Of a DNA stretch of 64,000 nt, positions 51,326 through 59,843 are shown piece after piece. Source of the stretch: Kineosporia rhizophila (GTDB lineage: Bacteria; Actinomycetota; Actinomycetes; Actinomycetales; Kineosporiaceae); NCBI RefSeq assembly GCF_021277265.1, contig NZ_JAJSOH010000031.1:22917-86916 (forward strand), read 5' to 3'. The notes beneath the pieces are model-generated. The model saw only the letters and a program-made list of their open reading frames with translations, did not search any database and was not told the DNA's origin. The stretch's first letter is position 1; each line of letters starts with the position of its first letter. The position numbers and the translations under genes are program-made.

Positions 51326-53868
51326 GAGTAGTTCTCCATGGTGTCTTCTTCGTCGGTTCCGTGGATCCGGCCGGTCTCCTGCGTGGCCCGCGTGGTGGCG
51401 GCCTGCAGGCTGGACAGCTGACGGCCGATGCCCTGCGCGTCACGCGGCAGGCCCCGGAAGGCCCCGCCGTGGTCGGTCTCGATCTCGGCCAGCTGCGCCC
51501 CGCGCACCCGGCGCACCGGAGTACCGGCCGGGTTCTGCGGCTGCGCCTGCGGTGCGTGCTGCTCGAACTGCTGCTGGTACTGCGGCTGCTGCTGGTACTG
51601 AGCCGGCTGCGGGGGCGCGGCATCCGCCGGACCGGACGCGGGTCCGCGGCGGGCGGCCGCCACCCCGGACTGGAGAGAAGACATCTGCGACCTCACGCGG
51701 TTCGGATCGAGGGGCTGCGCGGCCTGGTCAGCCGAGGCGGGGCCGAGGTCACCCAGCTGAGCACCGCGGACCCGGCGGACCGGGCCCTGGTTCGGGTTGG
51801 GCTGCCCGGCCGGCATCATCGGCGACGCGGACGGGGAGGGCATCGGGGCGGGCATCGAGGGCCGGGACGGCAGCTCCGGCATGGCCAGCGGTCCGGTCGG
51901 GGCAGCGGGCGCCCGGCGGGCGGCGGCCTGGCCGGACTGCAGCGAGGACATCTGCGAGCGCACCACGTTCGGGTCGACCGGGCGCTGCTGCGGCTCGGGC
52001 TGGCCCGGTGCCAGGTCGCCGAGCTGGGCACCGCGCACCCGGCGGGAGGGGGCGCCGGCCGGGTTCATGGGCGGCATTCCCGGGGCGGGCGCTGATCCGG
52101 CTGAAGCAGCGGCGGGAAAGGGCGCAACCACCCCAGCCGGCTGCTCGGGGTACGAGGCCGGGCCGGCCGGTGCGGCGGGCAGGCTCGGCATCGCGGGCAT
52201 GCCCTGGCTGGGCGAGCGGGTGCCGGCGGCGGTCGGGTTGCGGCGCGGCGTAGGGGCCAGCGACGCCGGGGCCGCCGAGGCGGCGGCCGGGGCCGGGGAC
52301 GGCGTGGAGGTGAGCATCGGCACCTCGGTGACGTCGTGGAACGTGGCCGGCAGCTTGGCGTCGCTGATCACCGAGGCCGGCACCAGCACCTGGGCGGTCA
52401 GGCCGACCTGGTCGGAGGGCAGCAGGCGGACGACCATGTCACGCCGGGCGGCGATCCGGCCGACCACGTGCAGGCCCAGGACCTTCGCGTCCGGACGGCG
52501 TGAGCCGGCCTGCGAGATCCGGTCGTTGGCCTCGTTCAGGTCCTCCTCGTTCATGCCCAGGCCGGCGTCGATCACGTCGAACTGGTAGCCGCCGGGGATG
52601 AGCCGGCCGACCACCTGGACCTGACGCTCGCGCGGGGAGAAGCGGGTGGCGTTCTCCAGCAGCTCGGCCAGCATGTGCGTGAGGTCGGCCGCGACCGAGC
52701 CGGACACCTTGGCGTGGTCCATGTGGTGCACGGTGACCCGGTTGTACTCCTCGATCTCGGAGAGCGAGGCGCGCAGCACGTCCTGCATGGCGATCGGGTG
52801 CGACCAGGTACGGGTCTGCTTGGCACCGGCCAGAACCAGCAGCGACTCGGCGTTCCGCCGGATACGGGTGGTCAGGTGGTCGAGGCGGAACAGCTTGTCC
52901 AGGGCGTTCGGGTTGGACTCGTCGCGCTCCAGCTCGGTCACGTAACCGAGCATGCGGGTCATCAGGCTCTGGTTACGGCGGCCCAGGTTGACCAGGGTCT
53001 CGGCGTTGGCCTGCTCGTTACGCCGCTGCTCGAGGGCCAGGTCGACGGCGCTGTCCTGCAGGGTGTTGAGCGCGCTGGCCAGGGTGGCGAGCTCGTCGCG
53101 GGTGGTGACCGCGAACTTGGGCAGGGTGGGCGGTGAGGCGTCGGCCGGCATCTGGCCGATCTCGGCCACGGCCTGCGGCAGACGCTCGTTGGCGACGTTC
53201 AGGGCGGCGTCGGTCAGCGCGCGCACCGGGCGGGTGATGCCCCGCACCATCAGGTAGGCCGCGGCGGTGGCGATGAGGACGACCAGCACACCGGCGATGT
53301 AGATCTGGTTGAGCCGGGTGTCGGTGGAGTCGTTCTGGCTCTTGATCAGCTCGTCGGCGGACCGCGTGCGGTAGTCGGCGATGATGCTGACCAGGCTGCC
53401 CGGGAAGGTCTCGAGCCCCTCGACGGAGGTCGCGACCTGCTCGCTCTGGCGGAAGTCGGAGGCCACGAAGGCGTCCAGCGCGGCGCGGTACTGGGTGTTG
53501 ACCGCGTCGTGGCTGGTCTCGAACTGCTGCAGCATGGTGCGCAGACGCGGGTCTTCCTCGCCGACATTGGCCAGCAGGTCGGCGTTGGACGCGTGGACCC
53601 GGTCGACCAGGTCGTCGTAGATGCCCTTGAGCCGGTCGTAGTCCTCGGCGTCCCGGGCCGAGAGCAGGATCTGCTGCAGGGCGGTGACCTGCTGACCGAA
53701 CTCCACCAGCATGGTGCGCGAGGCTTCACGCTGCTGGATGTTGCCGTCGATCAGGTCCTGGTACTCCCGGGAGGTGTTGGCCAGCTGGGCGGACAGCACG
53801 ACGATCGTGACCAGAACCGCAGCCAGGAGCGCACCGACCAGGAGGCCGAGCTTCTGTGCGATCTTCAT
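51322..53868 (-). CDS. cvnA: Conservon sensor histidine kinase (CvnA) with repeated C-terminal tail
   Basis: 848 residues from ATG 53868. TM1 lies at about 7-29 and TM2 at about 188-209, enclosing an extracytoplasmic helical sensor of about 160 residues (NIQQREASRTMLVEFGQQVTALQQ), as in nitrate-sensor-like four-helix domains. HAMP (RGITRPVRALTDAALNVANERLPQA) leads to the kinase core with the N-box MLAELLENATRFSP and FDVIDAGLGM. No classic HExxT/N phosphoacceptor is obvious, which is normal for this nitrate/nitrite-like Cvn group. The last 300 residues are Pro/Ala-rich and contain three copies of an RRVRGAQL...MSSLQ module. It heads the Cvn operon. Confidence 0.92.
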   Translation of the reverse strand: MKIAQKLGLLVGALLAAVLVTIVVLSAQLANTSREYQDLIDGNIQQREASRTMLVEFGQQVTALQQILLSARDAEDYDRLKGIYDDLVDRVHASNADLLANVGEEDPRLRTMLQQFETSHDAVNTQYRAALDAFVASDFRQSEQVATSVEGLETFPGSLVSIIADYRTRSADELIKSQNDSTDTRLNQIYIAGVLVVLIATAAAYLMVRGITRPVRALTDAALNVANERLPQAVAEIGQMPADASPPTLPKFAVTTRDELATLASALNTLQDSAVDLALEQRRNEQANAETLVNLGRRNQSLMTRMLGYVTELERDESNPNALDKLFRLDHLTTRIRRNAESLLVLAGAKQTRTWSHPIAMQDVLRASLSEIEEYNRVTVHHMDHAKVSGSVAADLTHMLAELLENATRFSPRERQVQVVGRLIPGGYQFDVIDAGLGMNEEDLNEANDRISQAGSRRPDAKVLGLHVVGRIAARRDMVVRLLPSDQVGLTAQVLVPASVISDAKLPATFHDVTEVPMLTSTPSPAPAAASAAPASLAPTPRRNPTAAGTRSPSQGMPAMPSLPAAPAGPASYPEQPAGVVAPFPAAASAGSAPAPGMPPMNPAGAPSRRVRGAQLGDLAPGQPEPQQRPVDPNVVRSQMSSLQSGQAAARRAPAAPTGPLAMPELPSRPSMPAPMPSPSASPMMPAGQPNPNQGPVRRVRGAQLGDLGPASADQAAQPLDPNRVRSQMSSLQSGVAAARRGPASGPADAAPPQPAQYQQQPQYQQQFEQHAPQAQPQNPAGTPVRRVRGAQLAEIETDHGGAFRGLPRDAQGIGRQLSSLQAATTRATQETGRIHGTDEEDTMENYS
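51397..52048. repeat. Three repeats of an RRVRGAQL...SSLQ module in the kinase tail
   Basis: Copies lie at about 51908-52048, 51640-51781 and 51397-51522 (order along the protein). Units 1 and 2 share RRVRGAQLGDL, then DPN-VRSQMSSLQSG and AAARR, over about 47 residues. The third, at the very C-terminus, is diverged: RRVRGAQLAEI, GRQLSSLQAA. They are spaced by Pro/Met/Gln-rich linkers of about 40 residues. Confidence 0.88.
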
Positions 53869-53968
53869 CGGTGAACTCCTGTGGCGCTTCCTGCGCTCTG
53901 GGTCGGGCGTTGCATGACTGCCTGGCTGTCAGACCGGGCGGGGGACGGGAGAAGCATCGGACGGGCGC

Positions 53969-54562
53969 TCAGACCCGTTCGTCGTACTGCGGATCCGACA
54001 GGCCTTCCCAGAGCAGGGCCGCGAGGTCGGAGGCCACCAGGTCCTCGTGCAGAGGCTCGGACGGGCGGGCCGGCGGCGGCGAGGGCGGCAGCGTCGTCGC
54101 GGCCGCGATCTGGGTGATCGACACCGGGGCGGTGTCGTACGGGGAGGTGGCCGCGGCGGCCGGCTGGGGCTGGGCCAGCGGGGTGCCGTTGACCGGTGAG
54201 ACCGGCGCCTGCGGGGCGGGCACGGTCATCGGGGCCGGCGCGGGCGGCGGGCCGGGCCGGTAGGGGCCGTCCTCGTGCGCGATGACCTGGACCCGGACCT
54301 GGTTGTGCAGCTGCTGGATCCGCACCCCGGCGGGGGCGGTGGGCAGGGCGAGCACCACGTCGAAGGTGGGGCGGCGGGCGGCCAGCGACGCCAGCGAGGC
54401 CAGGGACGCCCGGAACGACCCGTCGAAGTCCAGCTGCTCGACCGTCATCCCGGCACTCTCGGCGATGATCGCGACCTGCTCGCGGATGGCGAGCTCGAGG
54501 TCACGGACCCGGTCCAGCCGCTGCTGCATGATCTGGCGACGGCCCATGATGTCGCTAGCCAC
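53969..54562 (-). CDS. Unrecognised protein at the head of the conservon
   Basis: 197 residues from GTG 54562 (GAGGGC upstream). The first 100 residues are folded-looking: GRRQIMQQRLDRVRDLELAIREQVAIIAES, a coiled-coil-like helix, then FDVVLALPTAPAGVRIQQLHNQVRVQVI, beta strands. The middle is Pro/Ala-rich and the C-terminus (LVASDLAALLWEGLSDPQYDERV) is acidic. No family recognised. It is 100 bp upstream of cvnA on the same strand and probably in its operon. Confidence 0.65.
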   Translation of the reverse strand: MASDIMGRRQIMQQRLDRVRDLELAIREQVAIIAESAGMTVEQLDFDGSFRASLASLASLAARRPTFDVVLALPTAPAGVRIQQLHNQVRVQVIAHEDGPYRPGPPPAPAPMTVPAPQAPVSPVNGTPLAQPQPAAAATSPYDTAPVSITQIAAATTLPPSPPPARPSEPLHEDLVASDLAALLWEGLSDPQYDERV

Positions 54563-55112
54563 GGAACTGCCCTCGCATGTTCGCTACTCCCTGATCGGAA
54601 CGGCGTTACTGATGTATCGGAAGCGCGGCATCGAGCCCGGCGCGGCTAGGCCTGCGCAGGGCGGGGCTCAGGCTCCAGATGGATAAATACCACCGAAAGG
54701 GTCGCAGCGGGCCGCGAATGGACTATTTGTTGTAGCACGGTAAAGGCGTGGACACCCGGTGTGCAAGTGCCCAATTGGAGCAACAGAAGGTCAAGGTCAG
54801 GCCACTGCCAGTCATTTCCAATGGCAAAGGGGACATTTCACTGAGCTACGCAAACAATTCGATGGCTATGCGCATTCAGGGCATTACCAACCGTGACATA
54901 CCGCTATGCCACTGGCCGTTATTGATCGCTCACGTTGAGGTCTTTCGGCATTCCTTGCTGCACCAGCACTGTCACTGTCGGCAGAGAGCTGGACAACCTT
55001 CACCGCAGTCCACCCGACAGACCCAAACAGACGGACGGGTGCGGGCCCCTCCCAGGAGGCCCGCACCCGTCCCTAGTTGTCGACCTGCTCCGGCGCGCCG
55101 GAGCCGCGCCGA
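54563..55112. other. Long intergenic region between the conservon and pst operons
   Basis: 550 bp with no supported gene; GC falls to near 50% between about 54700 and 55000. It should carry the promoter of the conservon operon (minus strand). The right end contains the pst terminator. Open frames in it have poor codon use and no ribosome sites. Confidence 0.55.
55033..55072 (-). terminator. pst operon terminator
   Basis: GGACGGGTGCGGGCC (55033-55047) and its exact complement (55058-55072) form a 15-bp stem with a 10-nt loop, 40 bp after the pstB stop. Read on the minus strand it is followed by a weak T-rich run, TCTGTTTGGG. Confidence 0.85.
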
Positions 55113-55889
55113 TCAGCCGAAGCGGCCCGAGATGTAGTCCTCGGTGGCCTTCTCGGCCGGGTTGCTGAAGATCTTGTCGGTGTCGTTGATCTCGATCAGC
55201 TTGCCCGGCTTGCCGGTGGCGGCCAGGTTGAAGAACGCGGTGCGGTCGCTGACCCGGGCGGCCTGCTGCATGTTGTGGGTCACGATCACGATGGTGAAGT
55301 CGGTCTTCAGCTCGTTGATCAGGTCCTCGATGGCCATCGTGGAGATCGGGTCGAGGGCCGAGCAGGGCTCGTCCATCAGCAGCACCTGCGGCTGGACGGC
55401 GATCGCCCGGGCGATGCACAGACGCTGCTGCTGACCACCGGACAGGCCGGCGCCCGGCTTGTTCAGCCGGTCCTTGACCTCGTTCCACAGGTTGGCGCCG
55501 CGCAGCGACTTCTCCACCCGCTCGGTCAGGACCTTCTTGTTCTTCTCCCCGTTCAGCCGCAGGCCGGCCGCCACGTTGTCGAAGATCGACATGGTCGGGA
55601 ACGGGTTCGGCCGCTGGAACACCATGCCCACGGTGCGGCGGACCGCCACCGGGTCGACGTCCTTGCCGTACAGGTCCCGGCCGTTCAGCTGCACGCTGCC
55701 CTCGACCCGGCCGCCGGGGATCACCTCGTGCATGCGGTTGAGGGTGCGCAGGAAGGTGGACTTGCCGCAGCCCGAGGGGCCGATGAACGCGGTGACCGTG
55801 CGGGGGTCGACGGACATCGTCACGCCCTCGACGGCCTTGAAGGCGCTGTAGTAGACGTTCAGGTCTTTGACATCGATGCGCTGGGCCAT
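55113..55889 (-). CDS. pstB: Phosphate ABC transporter ATPase PstB
   Basis: 258 residues from ATG 55889, with AAGGGAG upstream; a GTG three codons earlier is possible. Walker A GPSGCGKSTFLRTLNRM, Q-loop MVFQRPNPFP, signature LSGGQQQRLCIARAIAV, Walker B VLLMDEPCSALDPIS, switch VIVTHNMQQAARVSD. It powers high-affinity phosphate uptake with PstA, PstC and PstS. Confidence 0.96.
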   Translation of the reverse strand: MAQRIDVKDLNVYYSAFKAVEGVTMSVDPRTVTAFIGPSGCGKSTFLRTLNRMHEVIPGGRVEGSVQLNGRDLYGKDVDPVAVRRTVGMVFQRPNPFPTMSIFDNVAAGLRLNGEKNKKVLTERVEKSLRGANLWNEVKDRLNKPGAGLSGGQQQRLCIARAIAVQPQVLLMDEPCSALDPISTMAIEDLINELKTDFTIVIVTHNMQQAARVSDRTAFFNLAATGKPGKLIEINDTDKIFSNPAEKATEDYISGRFG

Positions 55890-55965
55890 CGGATGCACTC
55901 CCTTGCTGACCGGGCTGGGGGTGGGCCCGGATGGACGGTAAACGACGAGTGGTGGGGCGACGGCC

Positions 55966-56874
55966 CTAGCGGGAGACCTTGTTGAAGCGGGAGATCAGGC
56001 GGCCGGCGATGTTGAGCAGCATGACGATCAGGATCAGGGTCAGCGCCGCGGCCCACACCCGGTTCACCGCCGGGTCGTAGGACTCGCTGCGGTCCTGGTT
56101 GATCATTGTGGGCAGGGCCGCCATGAAGCCGCCGAACAGGTCGCTGTTGATCGCCTTGGAGTAGGGCGCCAGGATCAGCAGCGGTGCGGTCTCACCCATG
56201 ACGCGGGCCAGACCGAGCAGCACGCCGGTGACGATGCCGCTGAAGGCGGTCGGCAGGACGACCTTCATGATCGTCTTCCACTTCGGCACCCCGAGCGCGT
56301 AGGAGGCCTCACGCAGCTCGTTGGGGACCAGCTTGAGCATCTCCTCGGTGGAGCGGACGATCACCGGGATCATCAGCAGCACCAGGGCCAGACAGACCGC
56401 GAAGCCGACCCGCTCGATGCCGAAGGTGGTCACCCACACCGTGTAGATGAACAGGGCGGCCACGATCGAGGGCACACCGGTCAGGATGTCGACCATGAAG
56501 CTGACCGCACGGGCCAGCTGGCCGCGGCCGTACTCGACCAGGTAGACGGCGGTCATCACACCGATCGGCACGGCGATCAGGGCGGTGACGACGGCCTGCA
56601 GCACGGTGCCGAGGATGGCGTGGTAGGCACCACCGCCCTCCTCACGGGCCACGATGCCGCGCTGGGAGTTGGTCCACCAGGTGCTGTCGAGCAGCAGGTT
56701 GCCGCCCTTGCTGATGACCGTGAAGAGGATCCAGACCAGCGGGATGATCGCGATCAGGAAGGCGGTGTAGACCGCGACGGTGGCGAGCTTGTCCTTGATC
56801 GCCCGGCTCGAGCTCGGCTTGTCGATCGGCGAAGCCGGGGCGGGGGACACGGTGTCCTGCGTCAGCGTGCTCAC
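55966..56874 (-). CDS. pstA: Phosphate ABC transporter permease PstA
   Basis: 302 residues from GTG 56874, overlapping pstC by four bases. About six helices; the permease EAA-like loop is ELREASYALGVPKWKTIMKVVLPTAFSGIVTG. SMVDILTGVPSIVAALFIY-type and LLILAPYSKAI stretches fit PstA. With PstC it forms the phosphate channel. Confidence 0.95.
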   Translation of the reverse strand: MSTLTQDTVSPAPASPIDKPSSSRAIKDKLATVAVYTAFLIAIIPLVWILFTVISKGGNLLLDSTWWTNSQRGIVAREEGGGAYHAILGTVLQAVVTALIAVPIGVMTAVYLVEYGRGQLARAVSFMVDILTGVPSIVAALFIYTVWVTTFGIERVGFAVCLALVLLMIPVIVRSTEEMLKLVPNELREASYALGVPKWKTIMKVVLPTAFSGIVTGVLLGLARVMGETAPLLILAPYSKAINSDLFGGFMAALPTMINQDRSESYDPAVNRVWAAALTLILIVMLLNIAGRLISRFNKVSR

Positions 56875-57845
56875 TCGGAGAAGGCCTTCCTGCGCTCGAT
56901 GATGATCCGGGCCGCGGCGTTGACCAGGAACGTGAGGATGAACAACACCAGGCCGGCGGCGATGAAGGCCCCCGCCTTGGAGGCGGTGCCGAACTCCGCG
57001 GAGTTGTTCGCGATCTTGGAGGCGAAGGTCTCGCCGCCGGAGAAGAGCGAGAAGCGGAACGGGCCCGGGTTGGTGCTGACGATGATCATCACCGCGACCG
57101 TCTCACCGAGCGCGCGGCCCAGGCCGAGCATCGCGGCGGAGATTACGCCGGGGGTACCGAACGGCAGGACCGCGGTGCGGATCATCTCCCACCGGGTGGC
57201 GCCCAGGGCCAGCGCGCCTTCCTTGTGCGTGGCCGGCGTCTGGGCGAAGACCTCACGCGAGATGGCGGTGACGATCGGCAGGATCATGATCGCCAGCACG
57301 ATCGAGGCGATGAAGACGGTGCCCAGCGAGACCGGGCCCTTCAGCAGGACGGTCCAGCCGAGGTTGTCGGCCAGCCAGTTCTGGAAGGGCTCGATCTTCG
57401 GGCGGAAGACGTAGAAGCCCCACAGGCCGTAGACGATCGACGGCACGGCGGCCAGCAGGTCGACCAGGTAGCCGAAGGGCGCCGCCAGCCGGGGCGGGGC
57501 GTACTGGGTCAGGAACAGCGCCACCAGCACCGCGATCGGGACCGCGATCGTCATGGCCACCAGCGACGAGATGACCGTGACGTAGAGCAGGTCGGGGATA
57601 CCGAACGCGAGGCCGCTGTCGCTGACCTCCCAGATCCGGTCGGTCAGGAAGTTGGCCTTGTTGTCGATCAGGGCCGGGACGGCCTGACTGACCAGGAAGG
57701 CGCCGACCGCGATGACGAGAGCGATGACGAAGACACCGGAGCCGGTGGCGAGGCCGCCGAAGATGCGGTCGCCGCGCCTACCGGTAGAGGCCTTGTCGCC
57801 GGATGGTTCGGCGTCGAGCTCGGAATGGCCGGTGATGGTGGACAT
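56871..57845 (-). CDS. pstC: Phosphate ABC transporter permease PstC
   Basis: 324 residues from ATG 57845. Six helices after a 30-residue polar leader, with LVDLLAAVPSIVYGLWGFYVF and the EAA loop KEGALALGATRWEMIRTAVLPFGTPGVISAA. It pairs with PstA. A 172 bp gap with a GGACGG/CCGTCC hairpin (57886-57910) separates it from pstS and may lower expression of the membrane genes relative to PstS. Confidence 0.95.
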   Translation of the reverse strand: MSTITGHSELDAEPSGDKASTGRRGDRIFGGLATGSGVFVIALVIAVGAFLVSQAVPALIDNKANFLTDRIWEVSDSGLAFGIPDLLYVTVISSLVAMTIAVPIAVLVALFLTQYAPPRLAAPFGYLVDLLAAVPSIVYGLWGFYVFRPKIEPFQNWLADNLGWTVLLKGPVSLGTVFIASIVLAIMILPIVTAISREVFAQTPATHKEGALALGATRWEMIRTAVLPFGTPGVISAAMLGLGRALGETVAVMIIVSTNPGPFRFSLFSGGETFASKIANNSAEFGTASKAGAFIAAGLVLFILTFLVNAAARIIIERRKAFSE

Positions 57846-58017
57846 CCGCAGATCCTCGGGGGTTAGGGGGATTGCTAACGAGGGGGGACGGTACCGAGCC
57901 GGTGCCGTCCGGAACGAACGTCAGCCCCGCGTCCCCGATTCCGCCCGGATGGGCGGGACCGGGGGCCGCGGGGCGTCGGTCATTGCTGGTGCCTGAGAAC
58001 TGGTGTTACGGGGTGGT

Positions 58018-59133
58018 TCAGGAGATCGCGTCGATCGCGGTGTTGACCTTGTCGGCGATCTCGGTCGGGATCGGCGCGTAGCCGGCCTCCTGCAGACCGC
58101 TCTGGGTCTCCGAGCTGGCGAAGTGCTTCAGGAACGCCTTGACCAGCGTGGTCTTGTCGGCGTCGAGGCCCTTCGAGCAGACGATCTCGTAGGTCACCAG
58201 GACGGCCGGGTACACGCCGGCCTCCTTGGTGGCGTAGTCGAGCTTCAGCTTCAGGTCGTTGCCCTCGCCGACGACCTCGGCCGCGGTCAGCGCCGCACCC
58301 GCGGACTCACCGGTCAGCTCGACGGCGCCGCCGCCGTTGTCGATCTTGGCGACACCCAGGTCGTTCGAGGTGGCGTAGCTCCACTCGACGTAGGTGATAC
58401 CACCCGGGACGCTCTTGACGCCCTGGGAGACACCGTCGGACTTGGTGCGGCCCTCGCCGACCTTGCCCGGCCACACCTTCGACGGCTCGGCGGTCCAGGC
58501 GTCCGGGGCGGAGCCGGACAGGTACTTCTGGAAGTTCTCGGTGGTACCGGACTCGTCCGAGCGGAAGAAGACCGAGATGGCGGTCTTCGGCAGCTCGACA
58601 CCCTCGTTGAGGGCGGCGATCTTCGGGTCGTCCCAGCTCTTGATCGTGCCGAGGAAGATCTCGGAGGCGACCTGCGGGGTCAGGACCAGGCCCTCGACAC
58701 CCTCCAGGTTGTAGGCGATGGCGATCGGGCCGGCCACCAGGGGCAGGTTCCACGCCTCGTTGCCGGCGCAGCGCTCGGCGGCCTGGTCGGTCTCGACGAC
58801 GCCGTCGACGGCCTCGTCCTTCAGGGCCGAGTCGGAACCGGCGAAGTCGACCTGCTTGGCGATGAAGTTCTTGACGCCGTCACCGGAACCGGTGGCGTTG
58901 TAGTTGACCGTGGCGTCGGGGTTCTCGTCCTGGAAGGAGGAGATGACCTCTTCGATGGCGTTCTTCTGGGCCGAGGAGCCCTCGCCGTTCAGCGTGCCGC
59001 TGACCGAGCTGCTGGTGCCCTCGGCGCCGCTGCCACCCTCGCCGCCGCTGTTGTCGTCCGAGCCACAGGCGGTCAGCGCCAGGGCGCCGGCCAGCGCCAC
59101 GCTGGTCAGTGCAACGTGCTTGGGGAGCTTCAA
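58018..59133 (-). CDS. pstS: Phosphate-binding lipoprotein PstS
   Basis: 371 residues from ATG 59133. Lipoprotein signal with lipobox LTAC (MKLPKHVALTSVALAGALA). A Gly/Ser linker leads to the binding protein: GEGSSAQKNAIEEVISSFQ, GSGDGVKNFIAKQVDFAGSDSALK, FFRSDESGTTENFQKYL and GGITYVEWSYA, all phosphate-ligating PstS segments. It captures phosphate outside the membrane and feeds PstCA. First gene of pstSCAB. Confidence 0.97.
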   Translation of the reverse strand: MKLPKHVALTSVALAGALALTACGSDDNSGGEGGSGAEGTSSSVSGTLNGEGSSAQKNAIEEVISSFQDENPDATVNYNATGSGDGVKNFIAKQVDFAGSDSALKDEAVDGVVETDQAAERCAGNEAWNLPLVAGPIAIAYNLEGVEGLVLTPQVASEIFLGTIKSWDDPKIAALNEGVELPKTAISVFFRSDESGTTENFQKYLSGSAPDAWTAEPSKVWPGKVGEGRTKSDGVSQGVKSVPGGITYVEWSYATSNDLGVAKIDNGGGAVELTGESAGAALTAAEVVGEGNDLKLKLDYATKEAGVYPAVLVTYEIVCSKGLDADKTTLVKAFLKHFASSETQSGLQEAGYAPIPTEIADKVNTAIDAIS

Positions 59134-59268
59134 GAGGATGCCCTTTCATGGAGCCGGGATCGAAGCCCAGCCAGTTCTGCCTAGCGCAGCGATCGGCGCG
59201 GCGCCGGGGCACGGTTGGATGCCCGCCACAGAACGTAGGCAGCCGAAGTGAAGCGATCTGCGGACGAG

Positions 59269-59290
59269 GGTGAACGCGCGCCGAACGAAC
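59269..59290 (-). promoter_or_regulatory. Candidate PHO box upstream of pstS
   Basis: On the + strand, GGTGAACGCGC is followed at exactly 11 nt by GCCGAACGAAC; read on the minus strand these are GTTCACC-type repeats in pstS orientation, about 140 bp before its start. Another GGTGAAC lies at 59335, six 11-nt steps away. Confidence 0.35.
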
Positions 59291-59589
59291 CTTCGACATC
59301 AGGCGAAGGCTGCTGGACGCGGAAGCGTCTTCCAGGTGAACGACATCCTGTTGAGGCAGTCGAGGAAGACGGAGGGTGACCTCCGGCGGGCGACTCGGTC
59401 CGTTTCAGGGACATTTCACGTACCCGAACGGCCCACAGGTGACTGCGGAGAGTTGAGATCACGAGGAGGGGGTCACGCGTGATCGGATCGTAATGATCCC
59501 GGCCCAGCTGCGCGAGCCCGGGTTTTCGCCAGGTTCCCGGCAAGGACCGATCCTGGCCCTAAATGTCTTGTGTCACAACAGTTTGGTCC

Positions 59590-59643
59590 GCAAAAGAAAA
59601 TTGAGACCGGCGCGGGGTCCTAGTGGACTCCGCGCCGGCCTCA
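59590..59643 (-). terminator. Rho-independent terminator with U tract
   Basis: The stem pairs 59602-59620 with 59625-59643 over a TAGT loop (one mismatch and one wobble). On the minus strand the hairpin is followed by ATTTTCTTTT. It ends a transcript coming from the gene at 59844 or from a small RNA upstream of it. Confidence 0.85.
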
Positions 59644-59843
59644 CGTGTCTCGAGGCGCCGGACCGGGAGCACCTCACGGTGCAACGGCCGCTCTAGGCGG
59701 CTTCAAGTGGGACCCGGGGCTACCGCGGCCCGACGCCCGGTGAGACCCCGAGGGGCGTCACCAGGTCTATTAACTCATGTCGGGGCGCTCGATGTTCCCC
59801 GGCGGACACTCCGACCTGTCGTGTTCCAGCCCACTTGGGCGGG

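Larger units (their letters stand above)
59134..59843. other. Long non-coding region upstream of pstS
   Basis: 710 bp without a supported gene. The first 300 bp should carry the pstS promoter, with several GGTGA(A)C motifs. A strong minus-strand terminator lies at 59590-59643. The remaining 200 bp (59644-59843) is highly structured and could be the 3' leader-out of the next gene or a separate small RNA. Confidence 0.5.

Noticed and set aside
54748..55137. A 129-codon plus-strand frame in the conservon/pst gap
   Set aside because: Runs through the pst terminator and into pstB; codon use is poor and there is no ribosome site.
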